Shown: in pieces, positions 8,253 to 16,498 of the stretch
Layout: each line of letters begins with the position of its first letter
Numbering within the stretch: position 1 is the first letter of the stretch
Translations under genes and position numbers: made by a program
Virus record (IMG/VR): IMGVR_UViG_3300022690_001561
Coordinates: 1-36,330 of that record
Length of the DNA stretch: 36,330 bases
Strand: one strand, 5' to 3'
DNA from: a virus
The notes under the pieces: generated by a model
Databases searched by the model: none
What the model was told of the DNA's origin: nothing
What the model saw: the letters and a program-made list of their open reading frames with translations, nothing else

Positions 8253-8597
8253 TTACTTATTAAGTTTTATAGCACCAGATTTTAAAAGCTGTGTAATATT
8301 AACGCTATTTTTGCCATTATAGGCAGTACCTTTTTTAATAGTTTTGCCGTCTTCTCTAATATTGTTAACAACAATATATTTAGCGTTCTTTAGCTCTTTA
8401 ATGAAAGATTCGCCTTTTTCAAGAATGCTTTGCGCTGCTTGTTTAGCATCAGATAAGATCTTTTGAGCTTCGTCTTCGGCTTTTCTTTTAATTAACTTAG
8501 CTTCTGTTTCAGCTTCTTCAAGAGTCAATTCAACCAACTCTTGATTTTCTTTTTCTTCGGCTTCAGTTTTAACTTCATTCTTTTTATTTTCTACCAT
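8253..8597 (-). CDS. Coiled-coil head protein (Mu gp35-like position)
   Basis: 114 aa. Residues 1-70 are a charged coiled coil rich in Glu/Lys/Ala (EEAETEAKLIKRKAEDEAQK). The last 40 residues form a small beta domain (KGTAYNGKNSVNITQLLKSG, then AIKLNK) like the C-terminal 'FluMu' domain of Mu gp35 proteins. It lies between the major capsid and the gp36-like connector. It may be a head accessory or capsid-stabilising protein. The function is inferred. Confidence 0.6.
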   Translation of the reverse strand: MVENKKNEVKTEAEEKENQELVELTLEEAETEAKLIKRKAEDEAQKILSDAKQAAQSILEKGESFIKELKNAKYIVVNNIREDGKTIKKGTAYNGKNSVNITQLLKSGAIKLNK

Positions 8598-8618
8598 AAC
8601 AAATTTAATTTAATTTAA

Positions 8619-9554
8619 TTAAGCAATAGCGTCTTTAATTAAAAAAGCTGCTTTTGCATTAGAAATTAATTGATCGTAATTATCATCAATATTAATTTGC
8701 TCTGCACCTGTAGGATCATCAAGACTAAATCTTGAAACTCTGCGAGGTTGATTTTTTTGAAGTCTATAACCCAAAGAGATTTGATTTTTAGCAGCACTTT
8801 TAGGAGCTACGGCAAAAGTAATATGATTACCCCAAATAGGCGCAATAACATCTGCTTGACCATCCTTAGCGGTATTACCCAAAAGATCACTAACTAAAAC
8901 CTCATCAACATCTAAAACCTTTGTAAGTTCTTGATTGGTAACCATACCAACTCTATTATGCTTATATCCTAAACGGTCTAAAATTTGAGGGTGAATCATT
9001 AAGGCATCTTGTACCTGACCATTCATAACGGCTATATTAGGTTTTTGACCAACCAAACCTCTAATAGTAGTTCTTGCGTTTCTAAAATCACCAAGAGGGT
9101 CTGAGTTATCAACATCTGTATATTGAGATGTCCCAGATAAAGTAACATTACTAGTAATAACCGAAGTATCACTCATAATATCAGCTAAATCAAATTCTTT
9201 CTCTCCCCAAAGTAAAGAGGTAACATGACTTGTTGTATCTTTCCTTGCATCAAAAGGCTGTTCAACATTGTCAAATTCTTCTTCTGGGATTACGGCGGAT
9301 AAGGCGTGTTTGGCAATTACCCACTCAGTGATGTTTCTGTTTCTCACCTTAACCCTAGGATATTTTCCATCGCCGGAATGTAAATATAGATCTTTACCTA
9401 TTCTAATATGATCGTTACCATAACCAGCTAATTTACCAGAAGTTTGTTTGACGGTAATTAAAGGTAATATTTTTTCTGATAAATAGTCTACTGGGACATA
9501 TTGGTTACTTACATTTGTAAGTAATTTATCAACGATTGCTCTATTTTGGGTCAT
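8619..9554 (-). CDS. Major capsid protein (HK97 fold expected)
   Basis: A 311-aa protein starting MTQNRAIVDKLLTNVSNQYV. The early segment VPVDYLSEKILPLITVKQTS, then the 'W..AKHALSAVIPEEEFDN' strand region, and the C-terminal half (NIAVMNGQVQDALMIHPQIL, then DRLGY and 'IWGNHITFAVAPKS') match the order seen in Mu/E-type major capsid proteins, including the P-domain and A-domain regions. It follows the protease/scaffold and decorator genes, the canonical place. It lacks a long N-terminal delta domain, consistent with a separate scaffold encoded with the protease. Confidence 0.92.
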   Translation of the reverse strand: MTQNRAIVDKLLTNVSNQYVPVDYLSEKILPLITVKQTSGKLAGYGNDHIRIGKDLYLHSGDGKYPRVKVRNRNITEWVIAKHALSAVIPEEEFDNVEQPFDARKDTTSHVTSLLWGEKEFDLADIMSDTSVITSNVTLSGTSQYTDVDNSDPLGDFRNARTTIRGLVGQKPNIAVMNGQVQDALMIHPQILDRLGYKHNRVGMVTNQELTKVLDVDEVLVSDLLGNTAKDGQADVIAPIWGNHITFAVAPKSAAKNQISLGYRLQKNQPRRVSRFSLDDPTGAEQINIDDNYDQLISNAKAAFLIKDAIA

Positions 9555-9591
9555 TTTCTTTTTACTTTAAATTTTAATTATTAATTATTAA

Positions 9592-9975
9592 TTAAGCATG
9601 AATTCTTAATAAAATTGGTTCAATTTCGAACACATCATTGGCAACGGCTGACTTCATTGCTTTTGCAATTGCTAAATCATTGGCAGTGCTGGCAACAACC
9701 AGTTTACCGGCAGCGTCAGATTTTAAAAAGTCTCCGGCTGCTATTGTTCCGGCTGCAACACCTAAAGCACCACCACCAAGCGTTGAAACTTCGGCATTTT
9801 CACCAACTATAGGAGAATTAACTAAAAATCCGATTCCGGCAGCACCAGAACCAGACAGGACTATATCACCGCTACCGTCAAATTTGACAGACAAGTTAAG
9901 ATTAGCTTCTGCGCTTAAATCTGCACCGGCTTTAAAGTTTGCTATATTTCTGGGGGCGTTAAATACTGTACTCAT
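9592..9975 (-). CDS. Capsid decoration protein (DUF2190-like)
   Basis: 127 aa, Ala/Gly-rich and beta-rich, with repeats of the type 'GxxVxSTLGGGALGVAAGTIAA' and 'GDFLKSDAAGKLVVASTAND'. This resembles DUF2190 capsid cement proteins, which cap capsid three-fold axes. It lies between protease/scaffold and major capsid. The opposite strand has an open frame here because of codon bias; I treat that as a shadow. Confidence 0.78.
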   Translation of the reverse strand: MSTVFNAPRNIANFKAGADLSAEANLNLSVKFDGSGDIVLSGSGAAGIGFLVNSPIVGENAEVSTLGGGALGVAAGTIAAGDFLKSDAAGKLVVASTANDLAIAKAMKSAVANDVFEIEPILLRIHA

Positions 9976-9998
9976 TTTTATTTTTCTTTAAGTTAAAA

Positions 9999-11009
9999 TT
10001 ATAAATTAATTCCTTCGTATAAATCACTTAAGTTTTTATTTTCTTTTAAAACTGTAGATGATGCAGTGCTGAAAGTTATTGATTTATCCTCTTTGCATAT
10101 TTTATTAGCGAGTTCAATAATTTTATCCTCTGCTTTTTCCTTAGTGTCTATTTTTTCCTTTTTATCTTTATTATCATCTTTGCCAGAACCTTTTGAAGAA
10201 GATTGTTGACTAAAACTTAAAGATTTCTCAGGGGCTTTATCAATCATTCCTTCAATATCTCCTTTGAGATAAGCTTCTTTTTGAGCAGGAACAACCTTGT
10301 TTTCTGCTAAAAGCTCTGTGAATTTCAGCTCTTTTTTAATTTCTTCAACTTTTTCAGTTAATTCAATTACTTTTTTGGAAGGTTCTTTATTTTTATCGGA
10401 AAACACTCTGTTTTGATCATTTGGGTTATTAATAGGATCAGGAGTGACCATGCTTTTTAACTTTTCAAGCAAGATTACTTTTTCCTCATCGGTTAAGGTC
10501 ATTATTAATTTTAAGATTTCTTCCATGTTAAACTCGGTTAATTGAATTGATTTTAAACCCCTCATAAAAGGGATATTGGTTAATGCCGCCCCAGTTAAGA
10601 CATTGTTAGTTTTTCTTTTTAACTCGGGGTCGTGATGTTCAAAAGAAAATTCTGCACTTGCAAAAGCAAATTCTTTATTTTCAACTTTTTCCCTACCGAC
10701 AGGAGTTAATTTGATTTTTCCTATTAAAACTGTCTTTTCGTCATTCAATTCTAATTCTTTAATCCATCCTGCCGCTTCCCTTCCTTTATCATGTGCAAAA
10801 TTCAAAGGCAATTGTGGTTTGCCGTCCTGATCTGTTAGACGAAAAACATTTTTATCAAAATTTTCTTTAGCTTGGATTAATTGTTCGGTTGTTATACTAA
10901 ATTTACCGTGGCTTTCACTATCAAATTCACCTACCTTTAATAACTCTAAGGTTGCGAATTCTGCGCCATCAGATAAATTAATTGAAGTAATAGGAAAACT
11001 GAAAAACAT
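9999..11009 (-). CDS. Head maturation protease / scaffold (Mu I-like)
   Basis: I start this at ATG 11009 (MFFSFPITSINL) rather than the longest frame to 11222, because the extra 71 residues are low-complexity, hydrophobic and lie over the plus-strand moron promoter. The result is 336 aa. The N-terminal 150 residues match the Mu I protease (PF10123) pattern: 'PLNFAHDKGREAAGWI', 'IGKIKLTPVGREKVENKE', 'FAFASAEFSF', then 'LTGAALTNIPFM'. The C-terminal part (about 165-336) is a Glu/Lys/Ser-rich helical scaffold region, which the protease probably releases during capsid maturation. It is directly followed by decorator and capsid genes. Confidence 0.9.
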   Translation of the reverse strand: MFFSFPITSINLSDGAEFATLELLKVGEFDSESHGKFSITTEQLIQAKENFDKNVFRLTDQDGKPQLPLNFAHDKGREAAGWIKELELNDEKTVLIGKIKLTPVGREKVENKEFAFASAEFSFEHHDPELKRKTNNVLTGAALTNIPFMRGLKSIQLTEFNMEEILKLIMTLTDEEKVILLEKLKSMVTPDPINNPNDQNRVFSDKNKEPSKKVIELTEKVEEIKKELKFTELLAENKVVPAQKEAYLKGDIEGMIDKAPEKSLSFSQQSSSKGSGKDDNKDKKEKIDTKEKAEDKIIELANKICKEDKSITFSTASSTVLKENKNLSDLYEGINL

Positions 11010-11077
11010 TTTTTTAATTAAAATTTCTATTTCTTTAGATAAGAAAATAAGAAAGAAATAAAGACAAGGAAAAAGGA

Positions 11078-11106
11078 TTGACATTAGATAAGTAGTGCTA
11101 TATATA
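11078..11106 (+). promoter_or_regulatory. Sigma70-type promoter of the moron cassette
   Basis: TTGACA at 11078-11083, then exactly 17 bases, then TATATA at 11101-11106 on the plus strand. Transcription would start near 11113, about 60 bases before the first moron ORF. A second weaker candidate (TTGACT at 11128) lies just downstream. Between them are three tandem 8-base ATATATAC-like units (about 11100-11123). The promoter points against the surrounding late operon. Confidence 0.65.
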
Positions 11107-11172
11107 CATATATACATATATATTACTTTGACTAATCTACAATACTTATAGCAATAAGAGTTTTTAATTATT

Positions 11173-11370
11173 ATGAACCACTTTAGACGAGTAGTCTTTA
11201 CCATCAGCAAAGAGCATGACATTTATATTGACGAGGTGCTTTTAGACGACAAAAGGAAAGATAAAAAAGAGTTTCCAAATGGGAGGAGTGAATATATACG
11301 GAAGCTTATTAATGATGATATGAGTAAAAAATTTCTAATTGAAATACCAAACGCACCAGGGGCAAGATAG
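11173..11370 (+). CDS. RHH-like small DNA-binding protein (moron)
   Basis: 65 aa: MNHFRRVVFTISKEHDIYID, then a charged helix and 'GRSEYIRKLINDDM'. A short strand followed by 'xRSExIRxxI' is the ribbon-helix-helix pattern of Arc/CopG-type regulators. It is the first gene of a plus-strand cassette inserted opposite the late operon, with its own promoter upstream. A likely job is repression of that promoter or of the cassette. The RHH call is by motif only, and the ending (FLIEIPNAPGAR) is not typical. Confidence 0.55.
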   Translation: MNHFRRVVFTISKEHDIYIDEVLLDDKRKDKKEFPNGRSEYIRKLINDDMSKKFLIEIPNAPGAR

Positions 11371-11375
11371 ATAAT

Positions 11376-11642
11376 ATGACTATAGAAATTAATAAAAGGC
11401 CTAAAACTGGATTCTTTAATTTCCTTTTTAATAGCATTGTTTATTGGGGTCTTTTATTATTTGCCTTTTATTTTAATTATAAATTTATTGACAGCAATAA
11501 TCTTTTAGATTTTATAATACTTCTAATTGTAGCTGTCAGTTTTGTTGCATATATTGCTTTACTTAAAGAAGATATAACCACATATAATAATGTAAGTGAT
11601 GACAAGATAAAAGCTATTGAAGAATTATTATCTAAAGACTAA
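11376..11642 (+). CDS. Small inner-membrane protein with two TM segments (moron)
   Basis: 88 aa. Two hydrophobic segments lie at about residues 19-38 (NSIVYWGLLLFAFYF) and 46-64 (LDFIILLIVAVSFVAYIALL), with a charged N-terminus and a short charged C-terminal helix. No homologous family is recognised. Small membrane proteins in phage morons often block superinfection or alter the host envelope; that role is inferred. It follows the RHH-like gene by 5 bases and is co-transcribed. Confidence 0.6.
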   Translation: MTIEINKRPKTGFFNFLFNSIVYWGLLLFAFYFNYKFIDSNNLLDFIILLIVAVSFVAYIALLKEDITTYNNVSDDKIKAIEELLSKD

Positions 11643-11702
11643 ACCTCTTCAACAACATAATCCCAATGATTTTATTAAAATAACTAAAGTTAAATAATTA
11701 TA

Positions 11703-11900
11703 ATGTTAGTAAATCCTCAATTGTGTAATAATATAGAAGTTACTAATGATTATAACAATAAAAGCACTCCCATTACTGTACAATTTAATTATGTATGGGG
11801 TATGCAGGCTGAACACCGAGTTGATGTTATCTTAACTAAACACGTGATTCTTGAATTACTAGAAGAATTTAAAGATTATGAAGGCCATTTAAAACAGTGA
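11703..11900 (+). CDS. Hypothetical moron protein
   Basis: 65 aa, starting MLVNPQLCNNIEVTNDYNNK. It looks beta-rich in the first 45 residues, with a C-terminal amphipathic helix (ILELLEEFKDYEGHLKQ). No signal or membrane segment is present. It is the last gene of the plus-strand cassette and converges on the late-operon gene at 11910-12224 with only 9 bases between stops; no terminator is visible there. The function is unknown. Confidence 0.5.
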   Translation: MLVNPQLCNNIEVTNDYNNKSTPITVQFNYVWGMQAEHRVDVILTKHVILELLEEFKDYEGHLKQ

Positions 11901-11909
11901 AAGAATTGC

Positions 11910-12224
11910 TTAAATCGCCCCTGAGTCAATCACATTAGTAGTCTTAACAACAGCCGTTGCAGTTTCTTCTTCAAACAGAATCCAATTAGCAGAACCGTTT
12001 AAAGTATGTATATCTATGGCTGACGGTGAAGAAGAAAGCAAAGTCATTGCTGCGGCATTAGCCGGTTTATTGCTATTGCCTACATTATTATTAGAAAGAT
12101 AAATATTAACTGCACCGCTAACAACCTCAACACTTGGTGTTGCATTAGCTCTTGTTTCAGTATTGCGATTTTTGCCTGTTAAACAAGGATAGACTGTATC
12201 TAAAATTATATCAAATTGACTCAT
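11910..12224 (-). CDS. Hypothetical head-module protein
   Basis: 104 aa, Asn/Thr/Ala-rich and beta-rich (SVEVVSGAVNIYLSNNNVGN), with no membrane segment. It is placed between the portal/MuF fusion and the protease, 3 bases after the portal stop, so it belongs to the late operon. It may be a small head decoration or adaptor protein. No family is recognised. Confidence 0.55.
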   Translation of the reverse strand: MSQFDIILDTVYPCLTGKNRNTETRANATPSVEVVSGAVNIYLSNNNVGNSNKPANAAAMTLLSSSPSAIDIHTLNGSANWILFEEETATAVVKTTNVIDSGAI

Positions 12225-12227
12225 AAC

Positions 12228-14390
12228 TTATAAAGTTTGACTTTTAATAATTTTCTCGACTTCCGCCGGAGTACCGGTAAATGAAAGACCGAGAGGGTTA
12301 ATATTAGGATTTCCTTTTGCTCCTTTTTTATTAGCAACAACAATAGTATTGCAATTGTGGTGATATGCTGGCAAAATACCATTTTTATATTGATCCGGTG
12401 TTATAGTTCTACCAGCCAATTCAACACATATTGCCGCCACTGGACTTGGATTTACAATCGTAAAGCTTTCTATTTCTTCAAAAACTTCCGGCGTTTGATA
12501 AATATCATTTCTGCTATTATTAACAGCATTAGAAACAAAATTAGCTGCTCCTGTTGAAATAGCCTGTCCAGTAATATAACGACCAGAGCTTATCTTCATA
12601 TCTTCTAAAACTTTATCAGTAGAATCTGTATTGTCAAAATTATTATTAAATGGAAAATATAAATTCTTTAATAAATCAGCTTCCTGCGTTGCTATAATTA
12701 ACGTTACTTCTGCGTTTAGTCGTTCCTTAGTTTTGGATGTCAATTTAGCTAAATCCTCTTTATCTGCAAACTCTATTTGATTAAAGCCGACTTCTCTTTT
12801 AGCTTGATTGGTAGATTTTATTGATGTTTCAACCAAAAAGTTAAAGACCAGATCTTTATATTTTTTGATATCCGGTAATCTTTGATCAAGCACCTTATTT
12901 CTTATGCCTCTTTGGTTTGAGTTCATTACTTTTTTGCTTGAATCAAGTAATTTATCTCTTCTGGCTGTTAATTCAGTCTGCATTAATTCTTTTAAATCCT
13001 TTTTATCTTCTTCAATTAGTTTAACAGCGGCGTTTTTGTTTTTGGTGGCAAAGGTTATAGATTTATCATTAGTTGTCAACTGGGTGGCCGGACGTGGTGG
13101 CGTGGGTTCAGGGGGTGTTGCAGGATCAAGAGGATCAATTATTATTTCCTCTTCTAAATCAGACTCCGGCAAGTCTAATTTCTTCCTAATAAATTCTTTT
13201 GTTGTAGGATTCGGAGCAAGATAACCTTTGTCAGTCAACATGGCAATTTGCTCAACAAAATCTTTACCGATTTTATCAGTAATGTTTGAGGCTTTCATTT
13301 TTGGATAAATTAATTGTTCTCCAAAATTAACCTTAACAAGGGTTTTAATAATCTTATTTAATTCGTAAGATATTTTATTAGCATATAATTGAATCGAACC
13401 GAAGAAGATATTCATTAGATTATTGCTTAAAGCAAAGGAACCAGTACTCGAACTTTGCCCCAAATCCATAAAGCCAGCTAAAAAGGATTGAGACATACCT
13501 TGACGCTCTGATTTAATAGCGGTTTCAAGCTCAGCAGCACTAAAAGACAATTCGAAATTCTTTATTTCTGTACCATGAGGCACAACAACAGTGCTTCTTT
13601 GATGAGAAATAAAAGCCGCTAATATTTTTTGTAATATTTTCCTTTTTTCGTCTTTATCAGCTCCTTGCGGTAAAACGCCTATAGGCGTACCCATAGTTGA
13701 CCGCTCGTGTCCCATAGCTTTAAGTTTAAGAAATTCTTGCTTGCGTTTCCAGTTGCCAAGAATAGGCCGCAATAAACTTCTGCCCTCAAAGTTTGCACCT
13801 TCTTTATTAATCGCAAAGGTCATTAATTTATTTGCTTCAATAGTTACATCAACAGCTAGATCACCGTCAGCGCATTGTCTTAAGCTTTCTAAATCTCCGT
13901 CTCTTCTGACGTTCCAGTCTTCAATAGTTTTGGGGTCAATAAAAGAAAATTTCTTGAGTGTAATCGTGTTAGGGAATCTTAAATGTCTGATTTGTGGCCT
14001 GTATACGACCTCGAAAACTGAATGACCAAACTCAATAAATGTTAAGACTTCTTCAATAAACTGATTAAAATTAATTAATTCAAATAAATTAAATTCAATA
14101 AATTCTTTTATTTCCTTTTCTTCATCTGTCTCTGTTTTAAAATCTATGTCCCAAGTTGCGCCTATGATTGGATTTTTGACTAGGGTCAATAGCATTCCGA
14201 TTTGATCGCTTGACCTGCGCATACGATCAGCAATCTTTGCCCACTCGTTACCTAATATTTCGGTTAAATATTCTTCAAAGAAGTCACCGGAGAATATTTC
14301 TGTGCCATGAGTAGAAGAGGCCGTAAAGTTTTTATGGTCGCTTTCATCTTTTTTGGGAGTTCTTTTTAAAAGGTCAAAAATAGAGGCCAC
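12228..14390 (-). CDS. Portal protein (DUF935) fused to a Mu F-like head morphogenesis domain
   Basis: I place the start at GTG 14390 (VASIFDLLKRTPKK). The longer frame begins with a TTG and adds only hydrophobic residues. The first 440 residues are a DUF935-type portal (Mu gp29): 'FEEYLTEILGNEWAKIADRM', 'SLLRPILGNWKRKQEFLKLK', 'LGQSSSTGSFALSNNLMNIF'. A Pro/Thr linker (PATPPEPTPPRPATQL) follows, then a C-terminal region with NSRNDIYQTPEVFEEIESFT, then 'SPVAAICVELAGRTI' and 'LPAYHHNCNTIVV', the hallmark of the MuF/SPP1 gp7 minor head domain. Together 720 aa; in Mu these are two genes. The portal forms the dodecameric DNA gate, and MuF helps packaging or is ejected. Confidence 0.9.
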   Translation of the reverse strand: MASIFDLLKRTPKKDESDHKNFTASSTHGTEIFSGDFFEEYLTEILGNEWAKIADRMRRSSDQIGMLLTLVKNPIIGATWDIDFKTETDEEKEIKEFIEFNLFELINFNQFIEEVLTFIEFGHSVFEVVYRPQIRHLRFPNTITLKKFSFIDPKTIEDWNVRRDGDLESLRQCADGDLAVDVTIEANKLMTFAINKEGANFEGRSLLRPILGNWKRKQEFLKLKAMGHERSTMGTPIGVLPQGADKDEKRKILQKILAAFISHQRSTVVVPHGTEIKNFELSFSAAELETAIKSERQGMSQSFLAGFMDLGQSSSTGSFALSNNLMNIFFGSIQLYANKISYELNKIIKTLVKVNFGEQLIYPKMKASNITDKIGKDFVEQIAMLTDKGYLAPNPTTKEFIRKKLDLPESDLEEEIIIDPLDPATPPEPTPPRPATQLTTNDKSITFATKNKNAAVKLIEEDKKDLKELMQTELTARRDKLLDSSKKVMNSNQRGIRNKVLDQRLPDIKKYKDLVFNFLVETSIKSTNQAKREVGFNQIEFADKEDLAKLTSKTKERLNAEVTLIIATQEADLLKNLYFPFNNNFDNTDSTDKVLEDMKISSGRYITGQAISTGAANFVSNAVNNSRNDIYQTPEVFEEIESFTIVNPSPVAAICVELAGRTITPDQYKNGILPAYHHNCNTIVVANKKGAKGNPNINPLGLSFTGTPAEVEKIIKSQTL

Positions 14391-14453
14391 AATTAAATAA
14401 ATTGTTAATAACAATTACATGTTAGATTTAAAAACTAAATTATCTACATTTTT

Positions 14454-15824
14454 TTACCAGTTATACTTAGAATCTAAGTCATTAGTATTGTCAGCCTCAT
14501 CATAAACAACATCTTCATTTACAGAATTTTTGATAAAATCATCTAAACCATAACGCACAGCATCAATACAATGATTATTCTTATCTAAAATAACATACTT
14601 ACCGGCAGCCTTTGCCAATTCTCCGGTTTTTTTATCTACCTTATACGCATAAAGCCTAAATTCCTTTGCTGTTTCAGGGCAACGAGGGTGAATAAAAATT
14701 TTGTCAAAGGATTTAAGATAAAATATACCATCTTCAACACTTCCTGGCCATTTTGTACAAGATGTCATAAGGAAGCCTTTCTCGTCCCTCTCTTTATCGT
14801 AAGGCTGTCCTAAATAGGATATAGTTTCCGGCCTTGCACTATCGCCTTTTGTTTCCCATTTTCTAACGTCTGGAATCTCAGCATATAATTTGCTTAAATT
14901 GTTAGTATCTATTTTATGGCCGTAAGCTTCATTACAAATATAAAGATTTCTTTTTCTGCCTTCGGTTTTAATAAAACTTCTAATTAAAGTATTCGGATCA
15001 TTGGCAAAGCCAAAATCAGCACCCTGAAAATATCTAGTATAATCAACGTAGTTAATATCAGGATAATCAAACTCTTTAACCTCATATTTACCCTTAAATA
15101 TCAAGGCTTCTGATTTAACATTTAGCTCACCGCCCCAAATATGATCATACTCATCTGGCATTGTTCTTAAACATTCCTGCCTTTCAATCTCTAATACATC
15201 AGGAAAATTGGGGTTTTCATCCCAATTAATCGTCTCAAGAATCACATTTTTAGACTCATAAGAGTTTGGCAGATTTTGCCTTTCTCCTTCGGAATCTAAA
15301 TATTGACAAAATCTTGCATAGACTGGATCTTCTTCTGAGTCAGGGTTAAAATCAATCCAAATTTCGGAAGCTTCTTTTCTAATTGATGGCGTGAGCTTTT
15401 TAAAGCTATTCAAATTTACACTTGATGCTTCTGTAATCCAGCAAAGATCAATCTGATCTATAGACTTAAGACTTTCGATATTTTGTAACCCTGAAAATAC
15501 AAACTCGCTACCATTAGCATTAAAGATTTTAGTTTCCAAGACTACGAAATGATTACGTAATATTGGACTATCAAGTTTCTGACGTTTTATTAGGCGTTTA
15601 AGTAGGCTGTGAACAGAATCTTTAATTGAGTTTTGATACTCACGAGTACAAAGGATCTTAAGGGGGTTTTTAGACGTTAAATCTATAAGGGAGCGGCCTA
15701 TGGTTTCAGATTTAGCACTGCCACGTCCTCCCTTAACAACTTTATATCGTTTTTTTCTTTGGGTAAAAAACAATAGTTTATCTGGTATTGGATCATCTAT
15801 GATGATAATATCGCCTTTTGTCAT
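14454..15824 (-). CDS. terL: Terminase large subunit
   Basis: I start at ATG 15824 (MTKGDIIIIDDP), giving 456 aa. It has an ATPase domain with Walker A KGGRGSAKS at 31-39 and Walker B DLCWITEA ending in catalytic Glu132. The C-terminal RNase H-like nuclease has candidate acidic residues D270 (GADFGFANDP), D328 (TKGDSARPE) and D421 (NNHCIDAVRYGLDDF). The overall form resembles the PBSX/XtmB-type large terminases (Terminase_3/6). It cuts concatemeric DNA and pumps it through the portal encoded next door. The start overlaps the end of the small ORF upstream by 32 bases, which suggests translational coupling. Confidence 0.95.
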   Translation of the reverse strand: MTKGDIIIIDDPIPDKLLFFTQRKKRYKVVKGGRGSAKSETIGRSLIDLTSKNPLKILCTREYQNSIKDSVHSLLKRLIKRQKLDSPILRNHFVVLETKIFNANGSEFVFSGLQNIESLKSIDQIDLCWITEASSVNLNSFKKLTPSIRKEASEIWIDFNPDSEEDPVYARFCQYLDSEGERQNLPNSYESKNVILETINWDENPNFPDVLEIERQECLRTMPDEYDHIWGGELNVKSEALIFKGKYEVKEFDYPDINYVDYTRYFQGADFGFANDPNTLIRSFIKTEGRKRNLYICNEAYGHKIDTNNLSKLYAEIPDVRKWETKGDSARPETISYLGQPYDKERDEKGFLMTSCTKWPGSVEDGIFYLKSFDKIFIHPRCPETAKEFRLYAYKVDKKTGELAKAAGKYVILDKNNHCIDAVRYGLDDFIKNSVNEDVVYDEADNTNDLDSKYNW

Positions 15825-16032
15825 ATACAATATAAGTTTTATTTCCCATCTTTTTTGTAGCAAAAATTAAAATATATTTACCATCTATAACTATATACTG
15901 TCGATTTGTATATGGCAAAAACCATAATTTAATTTTTATCCAAAATTTATTCCAAAAAAAAGCTTTCTTTTCAGCAATCATACTTGCTTGTCTCCTCCTT
16001 CCTTGTGCTATTGTTGTTTGTAGTTTATTCAT
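15793..16032 (-). CDS. Small basic protein between terminase subunits
   Basis: 79 aa from ATG 16032, which overlaps the small terminase stop (ATGAATAA). Strongly basic (IAQGRRRQASMIAEKK), with an aromatic middle (FFWNKFWIKIKLWFLPYTNR) and a beta-like end (QYIVIDGKYILIFATKKMGN). It is not recognisable as a known family. Overlap with both terminase genes and the basic charge suggest a packaging accessory or nucleic-acid-binding protein; it could also be an untranslated frame in a tight junction. Confidence 0.45.
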   Translation of the reverse strand: MNKLQTTIAQGRRRQASMIAEKKAFFWNKFWIKIKLWFLPYTNRQYIVIDGKYILIFATKKMGNKTYIVYDKRRYYHHR

Positions 16033-16444
16033 CAATTTTTACCCTCTTTTTATCAGCTTCTAATGAGGCCGCTTTGGTTGCAGGTGAAACGCTATAGTTA
16101 GCCACCATAACGCCGCTGTGAGCAATATCTTGTTTATCAACTGGCTTTTCTCCTAAGGTATCCCTTATCACTTCAAAGGCTTTAGAATCACCCATTGCAG
16201 CCTTTAATATTTGAGCTTTCAACATTAAAGCTCTGTTGGTTATTTCCTTAACTTCTAAGCTAGTAAATTCATCTTTTATTTCTGCAAAAAGTTCCGGCTT
16301 TATTGGTGAGTCAACCATCGCTTTACCCAACGCACTAAAGCTTTGTCTTAGTTTTGCGTTCTCTGCTTTCTTTTGGCCTCCTTTTGAGCCATTTTTTCGA
16401 GCTAAACTCGAGCTAGGAACTATTAAATTCTCGTTATTTGTCAT
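16025..16444 (-). CDS. terS: Terminase small subunit-like protein
   Basis: 139 aa. A Lys/Gly-rich N-terminus (LARKNGSKGGQKKAENAKLR) is followed by helices with 'ITNRALMLKAQILKAAMGDS' and 'KAFEVIRDTLGEKPVDK'. The last motif is a recurrent signature of small-terminase-like phage proteins that recognise the packaging site and recruit the large subunit. Its position two genes upstream of terL agrees. The start at 16444 is an ATG that ends a 54-base leader from the LamG gene. Confidence 0.78.
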   Translation of the reverse strand: MTNNENLIVPSSSLARKNGSKGGQKKAENAKLRQSFSALGKAMVDSPIKPELFAEIKDEFTSLEVKEITNRALMLKAQILKAAMGDSKAFEVIRDTLGEKPVDKQDIAHSGVMVANYSVSPATKAASLEADKKRVKIDE

Positions 16445-16498
16445 GATAATTTATTTTCTAATGTCAAACTAACATAGATTACATTCTACTATAAGCAG

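Noticed and set aside
9638-9991. Open frame opposite the decorator gene (also 2505-2999, 3135-3905 and 4113-4586 opposite the tape measure)
   Set aside because: Caused by Ala/Gly- and Leu/Glu-rich codons of the real genes; no ribosome sites, low-complexity proteins.
11010-11222. N-terminal extension of the protease
   Set aside because: Hydrophobic low-complexity residues that lie over the moron promoter; the family starts near the Met at 11009.
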